This document shows, one piece after another, positions 44,090-55,455 of a DNA stretch of 64,000 bases. The stretch is from Kingdonia uniflora (lineage: Eukaryota > Streptophyta > Magnoliopsida > Ranunculales > Circaeasteraceae): the NCBI GenBank assembly GCA_014058105.1, contig JACGCM010001497.1:1550001-1614000 (forward strand), in the 5' to 3' direction. The notes under the pieces were generated by a model that was given only the letters and a program-made list of their open reading frames with translations, did not search any database and was not told the origin of the DNA. Numbering within the stretch: the first letter of the stretch is position 1; the number at the start of each line of letters is the position of its first letter. Both the position numbers and the translations under genes were made by a program.

Positions 44090-46581
44090 TGTCACGCCCC
44101 AAAATCCAATAATCGGTAGCAAGACCAATTACTATCATTCGGGATGTGCAGGTCGAGGAATCCAACCGATTTGCCCCCACAAATAACCGAGCCATAGACA
44201 AGTTCAGGCTCAGTCATTGACTATCGCAATATCATCAGAGTAAAAGGATAAAACGGAAGCAAAATACATATATACATCAATTGAAAACGTAAATACAATG
44301 TCTCGAATACTATACTGCGTCAAAATCTAAGAACATACAAGAGAATACTAAAACCGGAGCAGGAACAACAACTACAACATCGGAACCAACAGCTGAGACT
44401 CTCAGCCAAACCCTGCAGCTACTAATGCCCAACAAGGCTAAATAACATACTAATATAACAGGTGCAGAGAAAGAGGAGAGATGAATGAGATAAAGAAGGT
44501 TCTAAGGTACAGTAATCTATAAGTGCAGAATAGAGGAATATGTATAAGTGCAGAATAGAGTGAAGGAGGAATAATGGAGTGCTGTAATGAATGACATGAT
44601 GAACAGGGACAATCCCATAATTATCCTAAAGATGGATGATGTGATGATATGACATGATATGGTGATGATATGATGCTAAAATTGTCCTAAGACTAGATGA
44701 TTATGATGTTATGGAGCCAAAAATTAGACCCTATAAATCAATATAGAGGGCTGATCAACCGTTAATGCATAATAACCTTAACGAGAATCTCAGTTTGATA
44801 CAATGATACGATTTATTGTCCAAGATCGACCAGTCTAAAGGATATTATCACTTGATCAGAGTGTTCCGGGCTTTGCAACCTACGGAGCCAAAGTCCGAAC
44901 TTTATTTCACTTATTCATAGGAATTTCAACCTCACGGAGGATGAAGCCCGATACCTGAGGACTGTCTCATACCATCCCACACTCCCGGATGGGTAATAGA
45001 TATGATAGTACCTCTCGCCAAAGAATCACCCTACTATTTCAACACGATGTAGGAATCCTGGTAACCTATCGAGGGTCAGCCGATGTAGAGTTGGTTTATG
45101 TATCCAATCCCGTTAAGCTAAAAGAATAAAAGAAACCCACACTGAAACCAGATCCCAAGGATTAAAACACTACGGCCTCCCCTACAGCCCGTACACAAGA
45201 TAACCCTTACCTGAGAGAAGGGCAAACAATCCTGACCCAACAGCCACCACCTGGCCAACATACATAGGATAATCACCTGCCTCAAAGGATGGTAAGAATT
45301 TAAAAATAGATGCAAACAGTGACTAATTGACCAGTCACAACATCCAACACATCAGTCTCTACAAGATTAGAACACAACAGCCAAAGATAACCCGTGAGAA
45401 TGTCACACAATGCACAACTCCCTAAAAGACAAAAAAGGAACACACCCTACATGCCTAACCATAGGAAACAATAATATCGAAACCAACAAACACGACAGAC
45501 GGAACAGTATAGTTTAAAATCAAATCACAAACACCTCAATGTCATGTGCATGTTCTATCTAACACAGGTTAAATTAGTATAGAAATTTAGCAATGGAGGG
45601 ACACTCGCCTGATATACGGGCTCAAATTCTGCCGGATAATCTCGTAATTCTAACAAACCGCAATCCAACAAACGACAGGACAACCCGAGGCAACAATCAA
45701 GCCAACACCACAACCCAACACCTGCAACAACGCAACTCCGCAATCATACCCAAAAACCTAACACAAAACCTAAATTTGAACCCAACAACAAAACCCTAGA
45801 AATCAAAATCACAAACACGAAAAGGAAAAGGAAATACTCACTGAAGGAATTTGGCGAGGAATCACCTACGAACAGCACCAAACACCAAGGAGGAGAGGAT
45901 TAAGTGAGGGAGAGGGTTAAGGAGGAGAGAGAGGGGAATGAGAGAGATGAAGGAAGAGAAATGAAAATGAAACCAAAAAGGGAGAAAACAACCGCCAGAA
46001 TCGTTCGAACGAATGCTAAAGTCGTTCGAACGACTAAAGCCAAAAAGGAAAGAAACCCTAGAAACAAACAACTGTTCGAACAAAAACATTTCCTTGGGCC
46101 AATACACCCGGGGTTATGTCAGTTCGTTTGATAGATCGTTCGAACGAAAACAGGGGTCGTGCGAATGAACCATACAGTCATTCGAACGACTAAGAAATTA
46201 TGGGCTAAATTCCAGGAGATAGGTCTACTCGTTTGAACGAATATGAACCTCATTCCAACGACTTCTAGAAAATTCCCAAATCTTCTCAGATCCACAAGAT
46301 CACCCTCAATACAAAAACAACTCATCAGACACAAGCCAAAATCAACAACGACAACACCAAGTCAATCACAGGCTCCCAAAACCACAACACAACCACCTAC
46401 CCCGCCAAAACCACAGAAACCCAAAAAAGAAGAAAAAAAGAACTTCAACTCCTGATAAGAGAAAAAATACAATGTAGAATGGGAAGATGCATGATGCATA
46501 ATGATATGAGTGGATGCTTGAAGAATAAAGTAAAAATAATATATATAAAAAAATAGAATAAAAAAAATCTGGGACACTACA
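44090..46581 (-). repeat. 3' LTR of the Gypsy element
   Basis: TGTCACGCCCC...GGGACACTACA. Compared with the 5' LTR it lacks about 60 bp at 44420 (the segment containing AATAAAGCGAGAGTGAGC in the other copies) and about 60 bp at 44540. TTCGAA palindromes lie at 46003-46260. Confidence 0.95.
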
Positions 46582-46639
46582 TTCTACCCTCCTAATTAAA
46601 GAATTCCACCCCGGAATTCCACAACCCAAAATTTACGTA

Positions 46640-49600
46640 CCTCAACCCGAGAAAAAATACGGATAACGGCCTCTCACATCTGCTTCTAACTCCTAAGAAG
46701 CCTCACTATGGTCATGGTGAGTCCACTGAACCTTCACAAAAGGGATAGCCTTGCTGCGAAGAATCTTCTCCTCACGATCCAAAATACACACCGGATGCTC
46801 TATATACGAGGCATCTGCCTGAACCTCTAGGTGCTCCCAATCAATCACGTGAGTAGGATCCCGCTCATACTTCCTCAACATAGAAACATGAAATACGTTG
46901 TAAACTCGGTCCAACTGTAGCGGCAAGGCCAATCGGTATGCCAACTCTCCAACTCTGGCCAGAATCTCGAACGGACCAATAAATCTCGGAGCTAACTTCC
47001 CTTTCTTGCTGAAATGCATCATGCCCTTCATCGGATAAACCTTCAACAAAACGTGATCACCGGTTTCAAACTCTAGCAGCCTCTTGCGGATGTCGGGATA
47101 ACTCTTCTGTCGACTCTGTACTGTGCGTAACCTATCCCTGATAATAGTAACTGCCTCAGTAGTCTCGCGAGCCAAGTCTGACCCCAGTAAAATCTGCTCA
47201 CCATCCTCTGCCCAACTCAGCAGTGATCTGCACGGTCTACCATACAAAACCTCATACGGTGCCATCCTGATGCTCGACTAAAAGTTGTTGCTGTACACAA
47301 ACTCTGCCCAAGGTAAGTACTCGTCCCAGCTACCCTTGAAGTCCAAAACACAAACCCTAAGCATATCCTCAAGAATCTGGTTCACTTTCTCCATCTGACC
47401 ATCGGTATGGGGGTGAAATGTTGTACTGAAATCTAATCTGGTATCCATAGCTCGCTGGAAACTCTTCCAAAAGTTACCGGTAAATCTGGCATCTCGATCT
47501 GACACTATAGACATAAAAACCTCGTGTAAACATACTATCTCTCTCACATATAATCTGCTCAGCTCGTCAACCGTCAAAGTCTTGCGAACCGGAATAAAAT
47601 GTGTTAATTTCATCAATCGGTCTACAATCACTGAAATAGAATCGTGATTCTTCTTCGTCCGCGATAAACCCGAAATGAAGTCCATTGTCACGTGCTCCCA
47701 TTTTCACTCTGGAATAGGTAAGGGTTTAAGCTGCCCCGCCGGTTTCTAATGTTTGGCTTTCACCTGTTGATAAGTAAGACATTTGGAAACAAATTCAGCT
47801 ATCTCACGCTTCATATTGTCCTACCAATAATGCCTCTTTAGGTCCTGGTACATCTTCGTATTGCATGGATGAATAGTACACCTCGAACCGTGAGCCTCAC
47901 TTAAAATCTCATGCTTCAATATCTCTGAATCAGGCATACACAATTTGCCCCTGTATCTGATACTGCCATCTGAGCTAACTGTCCAATCTGTTCAGCTAAC
48001 GTCTGAAGCCCAAGACTATAATCTTGCATCCTGCTGCTGAGCCTCTATAATCTGTAAAATCAATGAAGGTTGAAGCTTCAGATTTTTAATAAAACTACCC
48101 GTACCCCGTGAACAAAAACTCAGCCCGGAACCTGCCACATCGCGAAATATCAACCACTCACTAATCATCAGACGTGCAAGAAATCCCCTAGGCAAATGGC
48201 TCAAAGCGTCGGCCACCACATTCGCCTTCCCTGGGTGATACTGCAAGTCAACATCTTAGTCCTTCAGGAACTCCATCCATCTGCGCTGCCTCATATTCAA
48301 CTCTTTCTGTGAGAAAAGTCAGACTCTTGTGATCTGAGAAGGGCTCAAACTTCTCCCTGTAAAGATAATGTCGCCAAATCTTCAACGCAAATACCACGGC
48401 TACCAACACAAGGTCATGAGTAGGATAGTCCCTCTTGTGCACCTTAAGCTGCCTAGAAGCATAAGCCACCACCTTTCCCTCCGGCATCAGAACATAACCC
48501 AGCCAGCCCACTGAGCGAAGTGTCGCTGTAAACCCTATACTTCTGCCCACTGGAAGAAATAATAAGAACAGGTGTTGTAGTCAATCTCTTCTTCAACTTC
48601 GTGAAAGCTGAATCACATCTGTCATCCCAAACGAATCTAACGTCCTTCTGCGTCAAGCGAGTCAAAGGAGCTGCAATTCCCGAAAAGCCCTCGATGAATT
48701 TGCGATAATAACTGGCTAAACCAAGAAAAATGCGTATCTCTGTAACGTTTGTCGGCTGAACCCAATCAGCAACGGCCTCAACCTTGGAAGGATCAACCGC
48801 AATACCATCCTTGGACACCACGTGCCCTAGAAACTTCACTTCCTTTTGCACAAAATCATACTTCTCAAACTTTGCATATAACTCGTTCTCTCGTAAAGTT
48901 TATAAAGCGATCCTCAAATGTTCCTCATGTTCGGCCTCGGTCTTCGAATAAATCAATATGTCGTCCACGAATACAATGACGAACCGGTCTAGAAAAGGAC
49001 GGAAAACCCGGTTCATCAAATCCATAAAAGCTGCGGGCGCGTTTGTCAAACCAAACGGCATAACCTGAAACTCATAATGCCCGTAACGAGTCTGAAATGT
49101 TCTCTTCAAAACATCCTCCTTGATCCTCAGTTGACGGTAACCCGATCTGAGATCAATCTTCGAAAATAATTGCGCTCCCCGAAGCTGGTCAAACAAGTCC
49201 TCGATCCTAGGTAAGGGATACTTATTCTTGATCGTGACTTTGTTCAACTCGCGATAATCGATGCAAAGGCGCATAGACCCGTCCTTCTTCTTTGCAAATA
49301 ATATCGGAGCTCCCCACGGTGAAGTACTCGGCCGGATAAACTTCTGATCCATTAATTCCATTAACTCAGAAATTTGATCATATAATTCCTTCAGCTCAAC
49401 GGGTGCCATAAGATACGGAGACATCGAAATCGGAGCCGTACCAGGTAAAAGATCTATACCAAAATCAATCTCTCTCACCGGCGGTAACCAGGGAATCTGC
49501 TGGAAAATGTCAGAAAAGTTACACCACCAAAATCTAGCTAACGTCCACACCGGAGGACTTAAACTCTAAGAAAGCCAATAAGCCATCCCTGACTGCGCTA

Positions 49601-51233
49601 GTTCTGAACTAGCAAACACGAATCGTTTTTCCCCATAAATACTAAAAGTAGCCGTCTTCTCAAAACATTCTAAAGTAACTCGATGCGTCGACAACCAATC
49701 CGTACCCAGGATAATATTAAACTCCTGCATCGGTAGTACTAATAGGTCTGCCGATAGGACATGACCACAAACAACTATCGGGTAATCTCTACAAATATGA
49801 GAGATGGACACCGAAGAATCGAGAGGAGTACCCACAAAAATCTCATCAAGTAATAAAGAAGACTCAAAACCAATAGTGCAGAGGAATGCATATGTAATGA
49901 ACGAATGCGATGCATCGAAATCGAAAAGAACACGAGCGGGCAAAAAAGAAATATGAATCGTACCTTCTACTACAGGTGGAGTAACACGAGTGCCTCACCT
50001 CCCAACTGCGTACATCTTGCCCTGCCCTTGGCCCTGGCCCTGCTGCTGACCCGGATACTGCTGTCTCTGTCCACCCTGAGGGCCTGGAACCATCTACTTA
50101 CCCTGAGGACCCTGAAACTGTCTCTGCTGAAACTATTGAGTCTGTTACGGTCTCGACTGGTGATCAATAGGACCCTGAAACTGTCGCAATGGTTGTGGAC
50201 CCCGGTCTGGCTTAGGTCAACTCTTCTTAACATGCCCCCTCTCCCTGCAGTTCCAACAATAACGGGAAGCAAGTTGTGGTCCATCTAAATGTTGTCCTCC
50301 CATATATCTAGCTTGTGCACCATCAGTAATGCCCAACTTCTACCTATTCGGGCCCAAGCTCTCATACTGCGTCTGAACTGCCTTGCCCTTATCGGTCCTC
50401 TAATCCTGTCTCTACTGGCTCCTCAAGTCCTTGGACTTGCGCTCCTCAATATCGTTTTGCTCTATTACCAAGGCTTTAGACAAAACCTCTCTATATGAAC
50501 TAGCCTCCGAAGCAATCAAGAACTTCCTAAAGTACTGATGAAGACCCTTCAAAATTTTCATTTTATGTTGCTCCTCATCCTGGACAATAAACGAAACATA
50601 TCGTGAGAGCTCGTTGAATCGCTGGTCGTACTGAGAAATACTCATATCACCCTGCTCAAGCATATAGAACTCTGAGGCACACGCATCCCTATAACTCTGT
50701 GGAAAATACTGCTCAAAGAACCGGTCCTGAAAGGATGCCCAAAGTATAGGAGTCTCTGCAATCGTCCTTTTGGTTGTATCCCACCAGTGATCTGCCTCAC
50801 CCTGCAATAGATACATTACCAATGTCACTCGCTGATCCTTATGACACTTCATAGTGTTCAAAGTCTTCTCTATAGACTTGAACCATGTCTCTGCCACAGA
50901 TGGAACTAACTTGCCAGAAAAAGTCGGATGCTTGTATTTCAGGAGCTGCTTGAAGTAACTGTGCTCTCTAACCGCTGGGCTCCTGGTCTTCTATAAATAA
51001 GCTGTAAAACTCTCCATAAACTGTCTCATCTCTGCCAAAATACCTAAAATAGCTGGGGTAGGTAAAGTAACAGGCTACTCTGGGACTACTGGAGCTGGAG
51101 GAACACCCATATCAATCGGGACAGACCCCAAACTCTCCTGACTAAGCACTGGCTCCTCAGCAAGTGCACTACTGCACAAATCTTTACGGCCACGGCCAAC
51201 TGCACGACCTCTACCTCTGCCACCTCTAGCCAT
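46640..51233 (-). pseudogene. Gypsy gag-pol polyprotein, broken
   Basis: Minus strand, start ATG at 51231-51233 (MARGGRGRGRAVGRGRKDLC). Gag (50412-50897) has WFKSIEKTLNTMKC, LQGEADHWWDTTKR, FFEQYFPQSYRD and MSISQYDQRFNELSRYV. The zinc knuckle (about 50235-50275) is CWNCRERGHVKKS followed by TGA where the last Cys belongs. The protease (49566-49943) has FDFDASHSFI instead of the D-S-G signature. The RT (48900-49550) is intact at [37 protein letters not shown] and the catalytic FVDDILIYS. RNase H follows (48248-48851), then the integrase (47278-47691) with MDFISGL, SDRDARF and a retained Glu in TDGQMEKVNQILEDML. The 46693-47265 part has LRKYERDPTHVIDWE and a chromodomain-like tail. At least eight frame breaks or stops. 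Confidence 0.93.
46650..47265 (-). pseudogene. Integrase C-terminus and chromodomain of the Gypsy element
   Basis: MAPYEVLYGRPCRSLLSWAE, GDHVLLKVYPMKGMMHFSKK, GKLAPRFIGPFEILARVGEL (the GPF/Y motif) and YNVFHVSMLRKYERDP are typical. The tail ILDREEKILRSKAIPFVKVQ, then WTHHDHSEAS, a stop where Trp is expected, and ELEADVRGRYPYFFSG, is the chromodomain-type targeting module of Tekay chromoviruses. It normally directs integration to particular chromatin. The Trp to stop change (TGG to TAG) truncates it. Confidence 0.85.
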
Positions 51234-51370
51234 CTACACAACAAAAGGTACACCTTAATAAAAGGATGAAAGATGATAAAATACGCAAAACTAAAAGGAA
51301 TCGATCCTAACTCCATCTAGAAAGAATTACTAATCATATGATTGCTAGACCAGAGATAGGGATTAACCTA

Positions 51371-51384
51371 CAGCTCTGATACCA
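51371..51384 (-). other. Primer binding site of the Gypsy element
   Basis: Minus strand TGGTATCAGAGCTG, complementary to the 3' end of plant initiator-Met tRNA, just inside the 5' LTR. Confidence 0.9.
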
Positions 51385-51388
51385 AGTC

Positions 51389-53989
51389 TGTCACGTCCCA
51401 AAATCCAATAATCGGTAGCTATACCAATTACTATCATTCAGGATGTGCATGTTGGGGAATCCAACGGATTTTCCCCCACAAACAACCGAGCCATAGACAA
51501 GTTCAGGCTCAATCATTGACAATCGTAATATCATCAGCGTAAAAGGATAAAGCGGAAGCAAAAGACATATATACATCAACTGAAAATGTAAATACAATGT
51601 CCTGAATACTATACAGCGTCAAAAGTTGATAACATACAAGAGAATACTAAAATCGGAGCAGGAACAACAACTGCAACACCAGAACCAACAGCTGAGACTC
51701 TCAGCCAATCCCTATAACTACTCCGCCTCTAAAAGAGGGGAATAAAGCGAGAGTGAGCAAAATTACGGCTCACTAATTCCCAATAAGGCTAAACAACATA
51801 CTAATATAACAGGTGCAGAGAAAGAGGATAGATGAATGAGATAAAGAAGGTTCTAAGGTACAATAATCTATAAGTACATAATAGAGGAATATGTATAAGT
51901 GTAGAATAGAGGAATACATTTAAGTGCAGAATAGAGTGAAGGAGAAATAATGGAGTGTTGTGATGAATGACATGATAAACTGGGACAATCCCATAATTAT
52001 CCCAATGATGGATGATGTGATGATATGACATGTTATGGTGATGATATGATGCTAAAATTGTCCTAAGACTAGATGATTATGATGTTATGGAACCAAAAAC
52101 TAAACCCTATAAATCAATATAGTGGGCTGATCAACCACTAATGCATAATAACCTTAACGAGAATTTCAGTTGGATACAATAGTACGATTTCTTGTCCAAG
52201 CACGACCAGTCTAAAGGATATTATCACTTGATCAGAGTATTCTGGGCTTTGCAACTACGGAGCCAACGTCCAAACTTTATTTTACTTATTCCAAGGAATT
52301 TCAACCTCACGGAGGATGAAGCCCGGTACCTGAGGACTGTCTCATACCATCCCACACTCCAAGATGGGTAATAGATATGATAGTACCTGTCGCCAAAGAA
52401 TCACCCTACTATTTCAACCCAATGTAGGAATCCTGGTAACCTATCGAGGGTCAGCCGACGTAGAGTTGGTTTATGTATCCGATCCCGTTAAGCTAAAAGA
52501 ATAAAAGAAACCCACACTGAAACCATATCCCAAGGATCAAAACACTACAGCCTCCCCCACAACCCACACACAGAATAACCCTTACCTGAGAGAAGGGCAA
52601 ACAATCCTAACCCAACAGCCACCACCTGGCCAACACACACAGGATAACCACCTGCCTCAGAGGATGGTAAGAATCTAAAAATAGATGTAAACAGTAGCTA
52701 ATTGACCAGTCAGAACATCCAACACATCAGTCTCTACAAGACTGGAACACAGCTCTACAATACTGGAACACAGGAGTCAAAGACAACCCATGAGAATGCC
52801 ACACAATGTACAACTCCCTAAAAGACAAAAAGGGAACAAACCCTACATGCCTAACCATAAAAACAACAATACTGAAATCAACAAACACGACAGATGGAAC
52901 AATATAGTTTAAAATCAAATCACAAACAACTTAATGTCATGTGCATGCTCTATCTAGCACATGTTAAATTAGTATAGAAATTTAGCAATGGAAGGACACT
53001 CGCCTGATAAATGGGCTCGAATTCTGCTGGATAATCTCGGAACTCCAACAAACTGCAATCCAACAAACGACAGGACAACCCGAGGCAACAATCAGGCCAA
53101 CACCACAACCCAACACCTGCAACAATGCAACTCTGCAATCACAACCCAAAAACCCCACACAAAACCTAAATTCGAATCCAACAACAAAACCCTAGAAATC
53201 GAAATCACAAACACGGAGAGGAAAAAGAAATTCTCACCGAAGGAATTTGGCGAGGAATCAACCCACGAACAACACCAAACACCGAGGAGTGGATTAAGTG
53301 AGGGAGAGGGTTAAGTGAAGTGAGAGAGAGAGAGAGAGAGAGAGGAAGATAAATGAAAATGAAACCAAAAGGGAGAAAACAACTGCCAGAGTCGTTCGAA
53401 CGAATGCTAATGTCGTTCGAAATACTAAAGCCAAAAAGGAAAGAAACCCTAGAAACAAACAACTGTTCGAAAGGTCGTTCGAACGCAAACATTTCCTTGG
53501 GCCAATACACCAGGGGTTATGTCAGTTCATTCTATAGATCGTTCGAACGAAAATAGGGGTCGTGCGAATGGACCATACAGTCGTTCGGACGACTAAGAAA
53601 CCTTGGGCCAAATTCTAGGATATAGGTCAACTCGTTCGAACGAATATGAACTTCGTTCGAACGACTTCTGGAAAATTCTCAAATCTTCTCAAATCGACAA
53701 GATCACCCTCAACACAAAAACAACTCATCAGACACAAGCCAAAATCAACAACGACAACACCAAGCTAACCACAGGCTCCCAAAACCACAACACAACCACC
53801 TACCCCGCCAAAACCACCGAAACCCATAAAAGAAGAAAAGAAGAACTCCAAGTCCTGATAAGAGAAAAAAGATGCAATGCAGAAAGGGAAGATGCATGAT
53901 GCATAATGATATGAGTGGATGCATGAAGAATAAATAAAATAATAATAATAATAATAAAATAAAATAAAATAAAAATCCAGGACACTACA
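51389..53989 (-). repeat. 5' LTR of the Gypsy element
   Basis: 2601 bp, TGTCACGTCCC...GGACACTACA. It contains a partial duplication near 51860-51925 (repeated GTAGAATAGAGGAATA-like units), an (AG)n tract at 53321-53342, TTCGAA palindromes at 53394-53665 and an (AATAA)n-like run at 53935-53972. Confidence 0.95.
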
Positions 53990-54458
53990 ATGAAGCCATT
54001 ACGCTAATTGATGAGGATATGGACGAGTCTCCAACAAATTCCCTTGCCCTGAAGAGGGGTCTAAGTGCTGGATGGAGAGGCTTTGCTATTGCACTTGACC
54101 TAGTTGATGGAGATGCACTAATCTTCCAGCTTGTCGAGACCAGAAAATTTAAGGTGCTTTTGATATAACTATTTTAGGGACTATGATATCTTCCTTTGAT
54201 TCGTATTTTGTCAACACTTGGGAATTGCAAACCTTATAAAAGCATAAGTATATATAAGTATAAGCTTAGACCCTTGAGATGGTTTATGGAAACTTGGTTG
54301 TAAACACTTGGGAATTCCAAACCTTATAAAAGCATACGAAATATGTACTCTAAAGCAACATGTATAGCCTAGGACCCTTATCTTTATATGTACGAATTAC
54401 AAATCAGTTGTGCATTTATATAAATCCGTGCAGGGGAGGAACCAGAAATATACTTCGT

Positions 54459-54489
54459 GTGGGTGTGGGTGTGGGTGTGGGTGTGGGTT
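54459..54489 (+). repeat. Minisatellite GTGTGG(GT) repeat
   Basis: Four to five copies of the 6-mer GTGTGG in the last B3 intron. Confidence 0.9.
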
Positions 54490-55189
54490 GTATTAGTTAC
54501 AAAGTGCTTCATAGTGGACGCCTTTTAGGACTTGATACACACAGAACGCTCTGGATAAATAGCCACTAAAAAGTATGGTTGATTAGACAGACAATTGCGT
54601 ATTTCTAAAACGATCTTTCATTCCTGTTTTGTGTACAATTAATTTCTTATAACATTTAGCTTCACAATTGCTTGTTCTTAAAATGGTTTTTCATTCCTTA
54701 TGTTTACAATTATTTTCTTATAACATATAATTGGATACTTTTCTCAGTCTGTATTTTCGTTTTAGGTTCAATCTTTATCTTACCACTGTTTTTAGGCTCA
54801 ATGGCACTTACAAAATCAAATACGAACTATATTTGTTATCCCAGTGTCACAAAGTACATTTTTATGTTCTTTTTTCATTTTCCCTTTCTTTTCAGGATTA
54901 CATAATACGGGTGAATAAATAGTTAAAAGAATTTTAAATCTGGGATTCCTTGCAAACGGATCCCATGCAGGTAACTAAGCCTGGTCTTTTGCAACGGCTG
55001 TTTACAATTAAATTCATTGTGCTCAGAGATTTCTTGAGGTCATAGATATCTTAGTTAAGACGACATATTAAATTTGTATCTACTTTTTAAATTTATACTA
55101 GTAAATATATGATTGGGGTTGCAGAAATTCACCATATATGCAGTATAGTTAAGTTACAGAGTTTTTCAAATTTTTTTAAGAATTGAGAA

Positions 55190-55455
55190 TTTATAAACCA
55201 AAAGAAAGAATAAAGAAACAGGGTGGGGGACAACTCTCCTTCTTCAAGAGCACAAGAGAAAGGAAGAGAGCCTGGACACCTTAAAAAGAGAAAATACAAT
55301 CACTTCTGTACTCTAAAGTAAACTGTCCCAATGGCATATTCATTAAGAATTCTCTTCATATCAAAAGTGAAATCATCAGGGTGAACTTCTTCATAACCAA
55401 GATCAGGCAGCAGGTCAGTAAGACAATCAGGGGCTCTATTGGTTTCCCTATGGTT
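55190..55455 (-). mobile_element. LINE 3'-end fragment (end of RNase H domain)
   Basis: Minus strand: ETNRAPDCLTDLLPDLGYEE, then VHPDDFTFDMKRILNEYAIG and TVYFRVQK stop. This is the end of the RNase H domain of plant LINEs (usually REANRAADCLA). A T-rich run at about 55165-55178 on the plus strand would be the poly(A) side. It is strongly 5'-truncated and lies in the region after the B3 stop codon. Confidence 0.6.

Larger units (their letters stand above)
44090..53989 (-). mobile_element. Ty3/Gypsy chromovirus (Tekay-like), full length, 9.9 kb
   Basis: Minus strand. 5' LTR 51389-53989 and 3' LTR 44090-46581, flanked by a perfect duplication ATGAA (44085-44089 and 53990-53994). The primer binding site TGGTATCAGAGCTG is at 51371-51384. 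The polypurine tract AGGAGGGTAGAA is at 46582-46593. The order gag, protease, RT, RNase H, integrase, chromodomain defines Gypsy chromoviruses. The insertion interrupts the B3 gene's DNA-binding exon. LTRs have many differences and indels, so insertion is not recent. The polyprotein is broken by stops. Confidence 0.97.
42785..54922 (+). pseudogene. B3-domain DNA-binding protein gene, split by a Gypsy element
   Basis: Plant B3 family, closest to the At5g42700/At3g19184-like group of nuclear DNA-binding proteins. Exon pieces: 42785-42819 (YDSYRCRGNKK); 43080-43263 (SKHRDLSNRVYASPQARASA, EEEFPTFIKPMLQSHTTGGF); 44043-44089 (LLVDFCKK, then one base short, LPRKDE); and, after the 9.9 kb insertion, 53995-54153 (AITLIDEDMDE, ALKRGLSAGWRGFAIALDLV, DGDALIFQLVETRKFK). 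The last exon, 54896-54922, reads DYIIRVNK then stop. The splice sites are intact. The N-terminal exons are missing; a Gypsy LTR ends right at 42784. The insertion falls inside the DNA-binding domain, and an A-run frameshift suggests further decay. Confidence 0.9.

Noticed and set aside
45593..46455. Several plus-strand frames rich in Asn/Thr/Arg, repeated at 53.0-53.9 and 59.2-60.1 kb
   Set aside because: They repeat in each Gypsy LTR because they are read across it; LTRs of this kind are non-coding.
54459..54489. GTGTGG repeat as a telomere-like tract
   Set aside because: The unit is not the plant telomere repeat TTTAGGG; a simple minisatellite.
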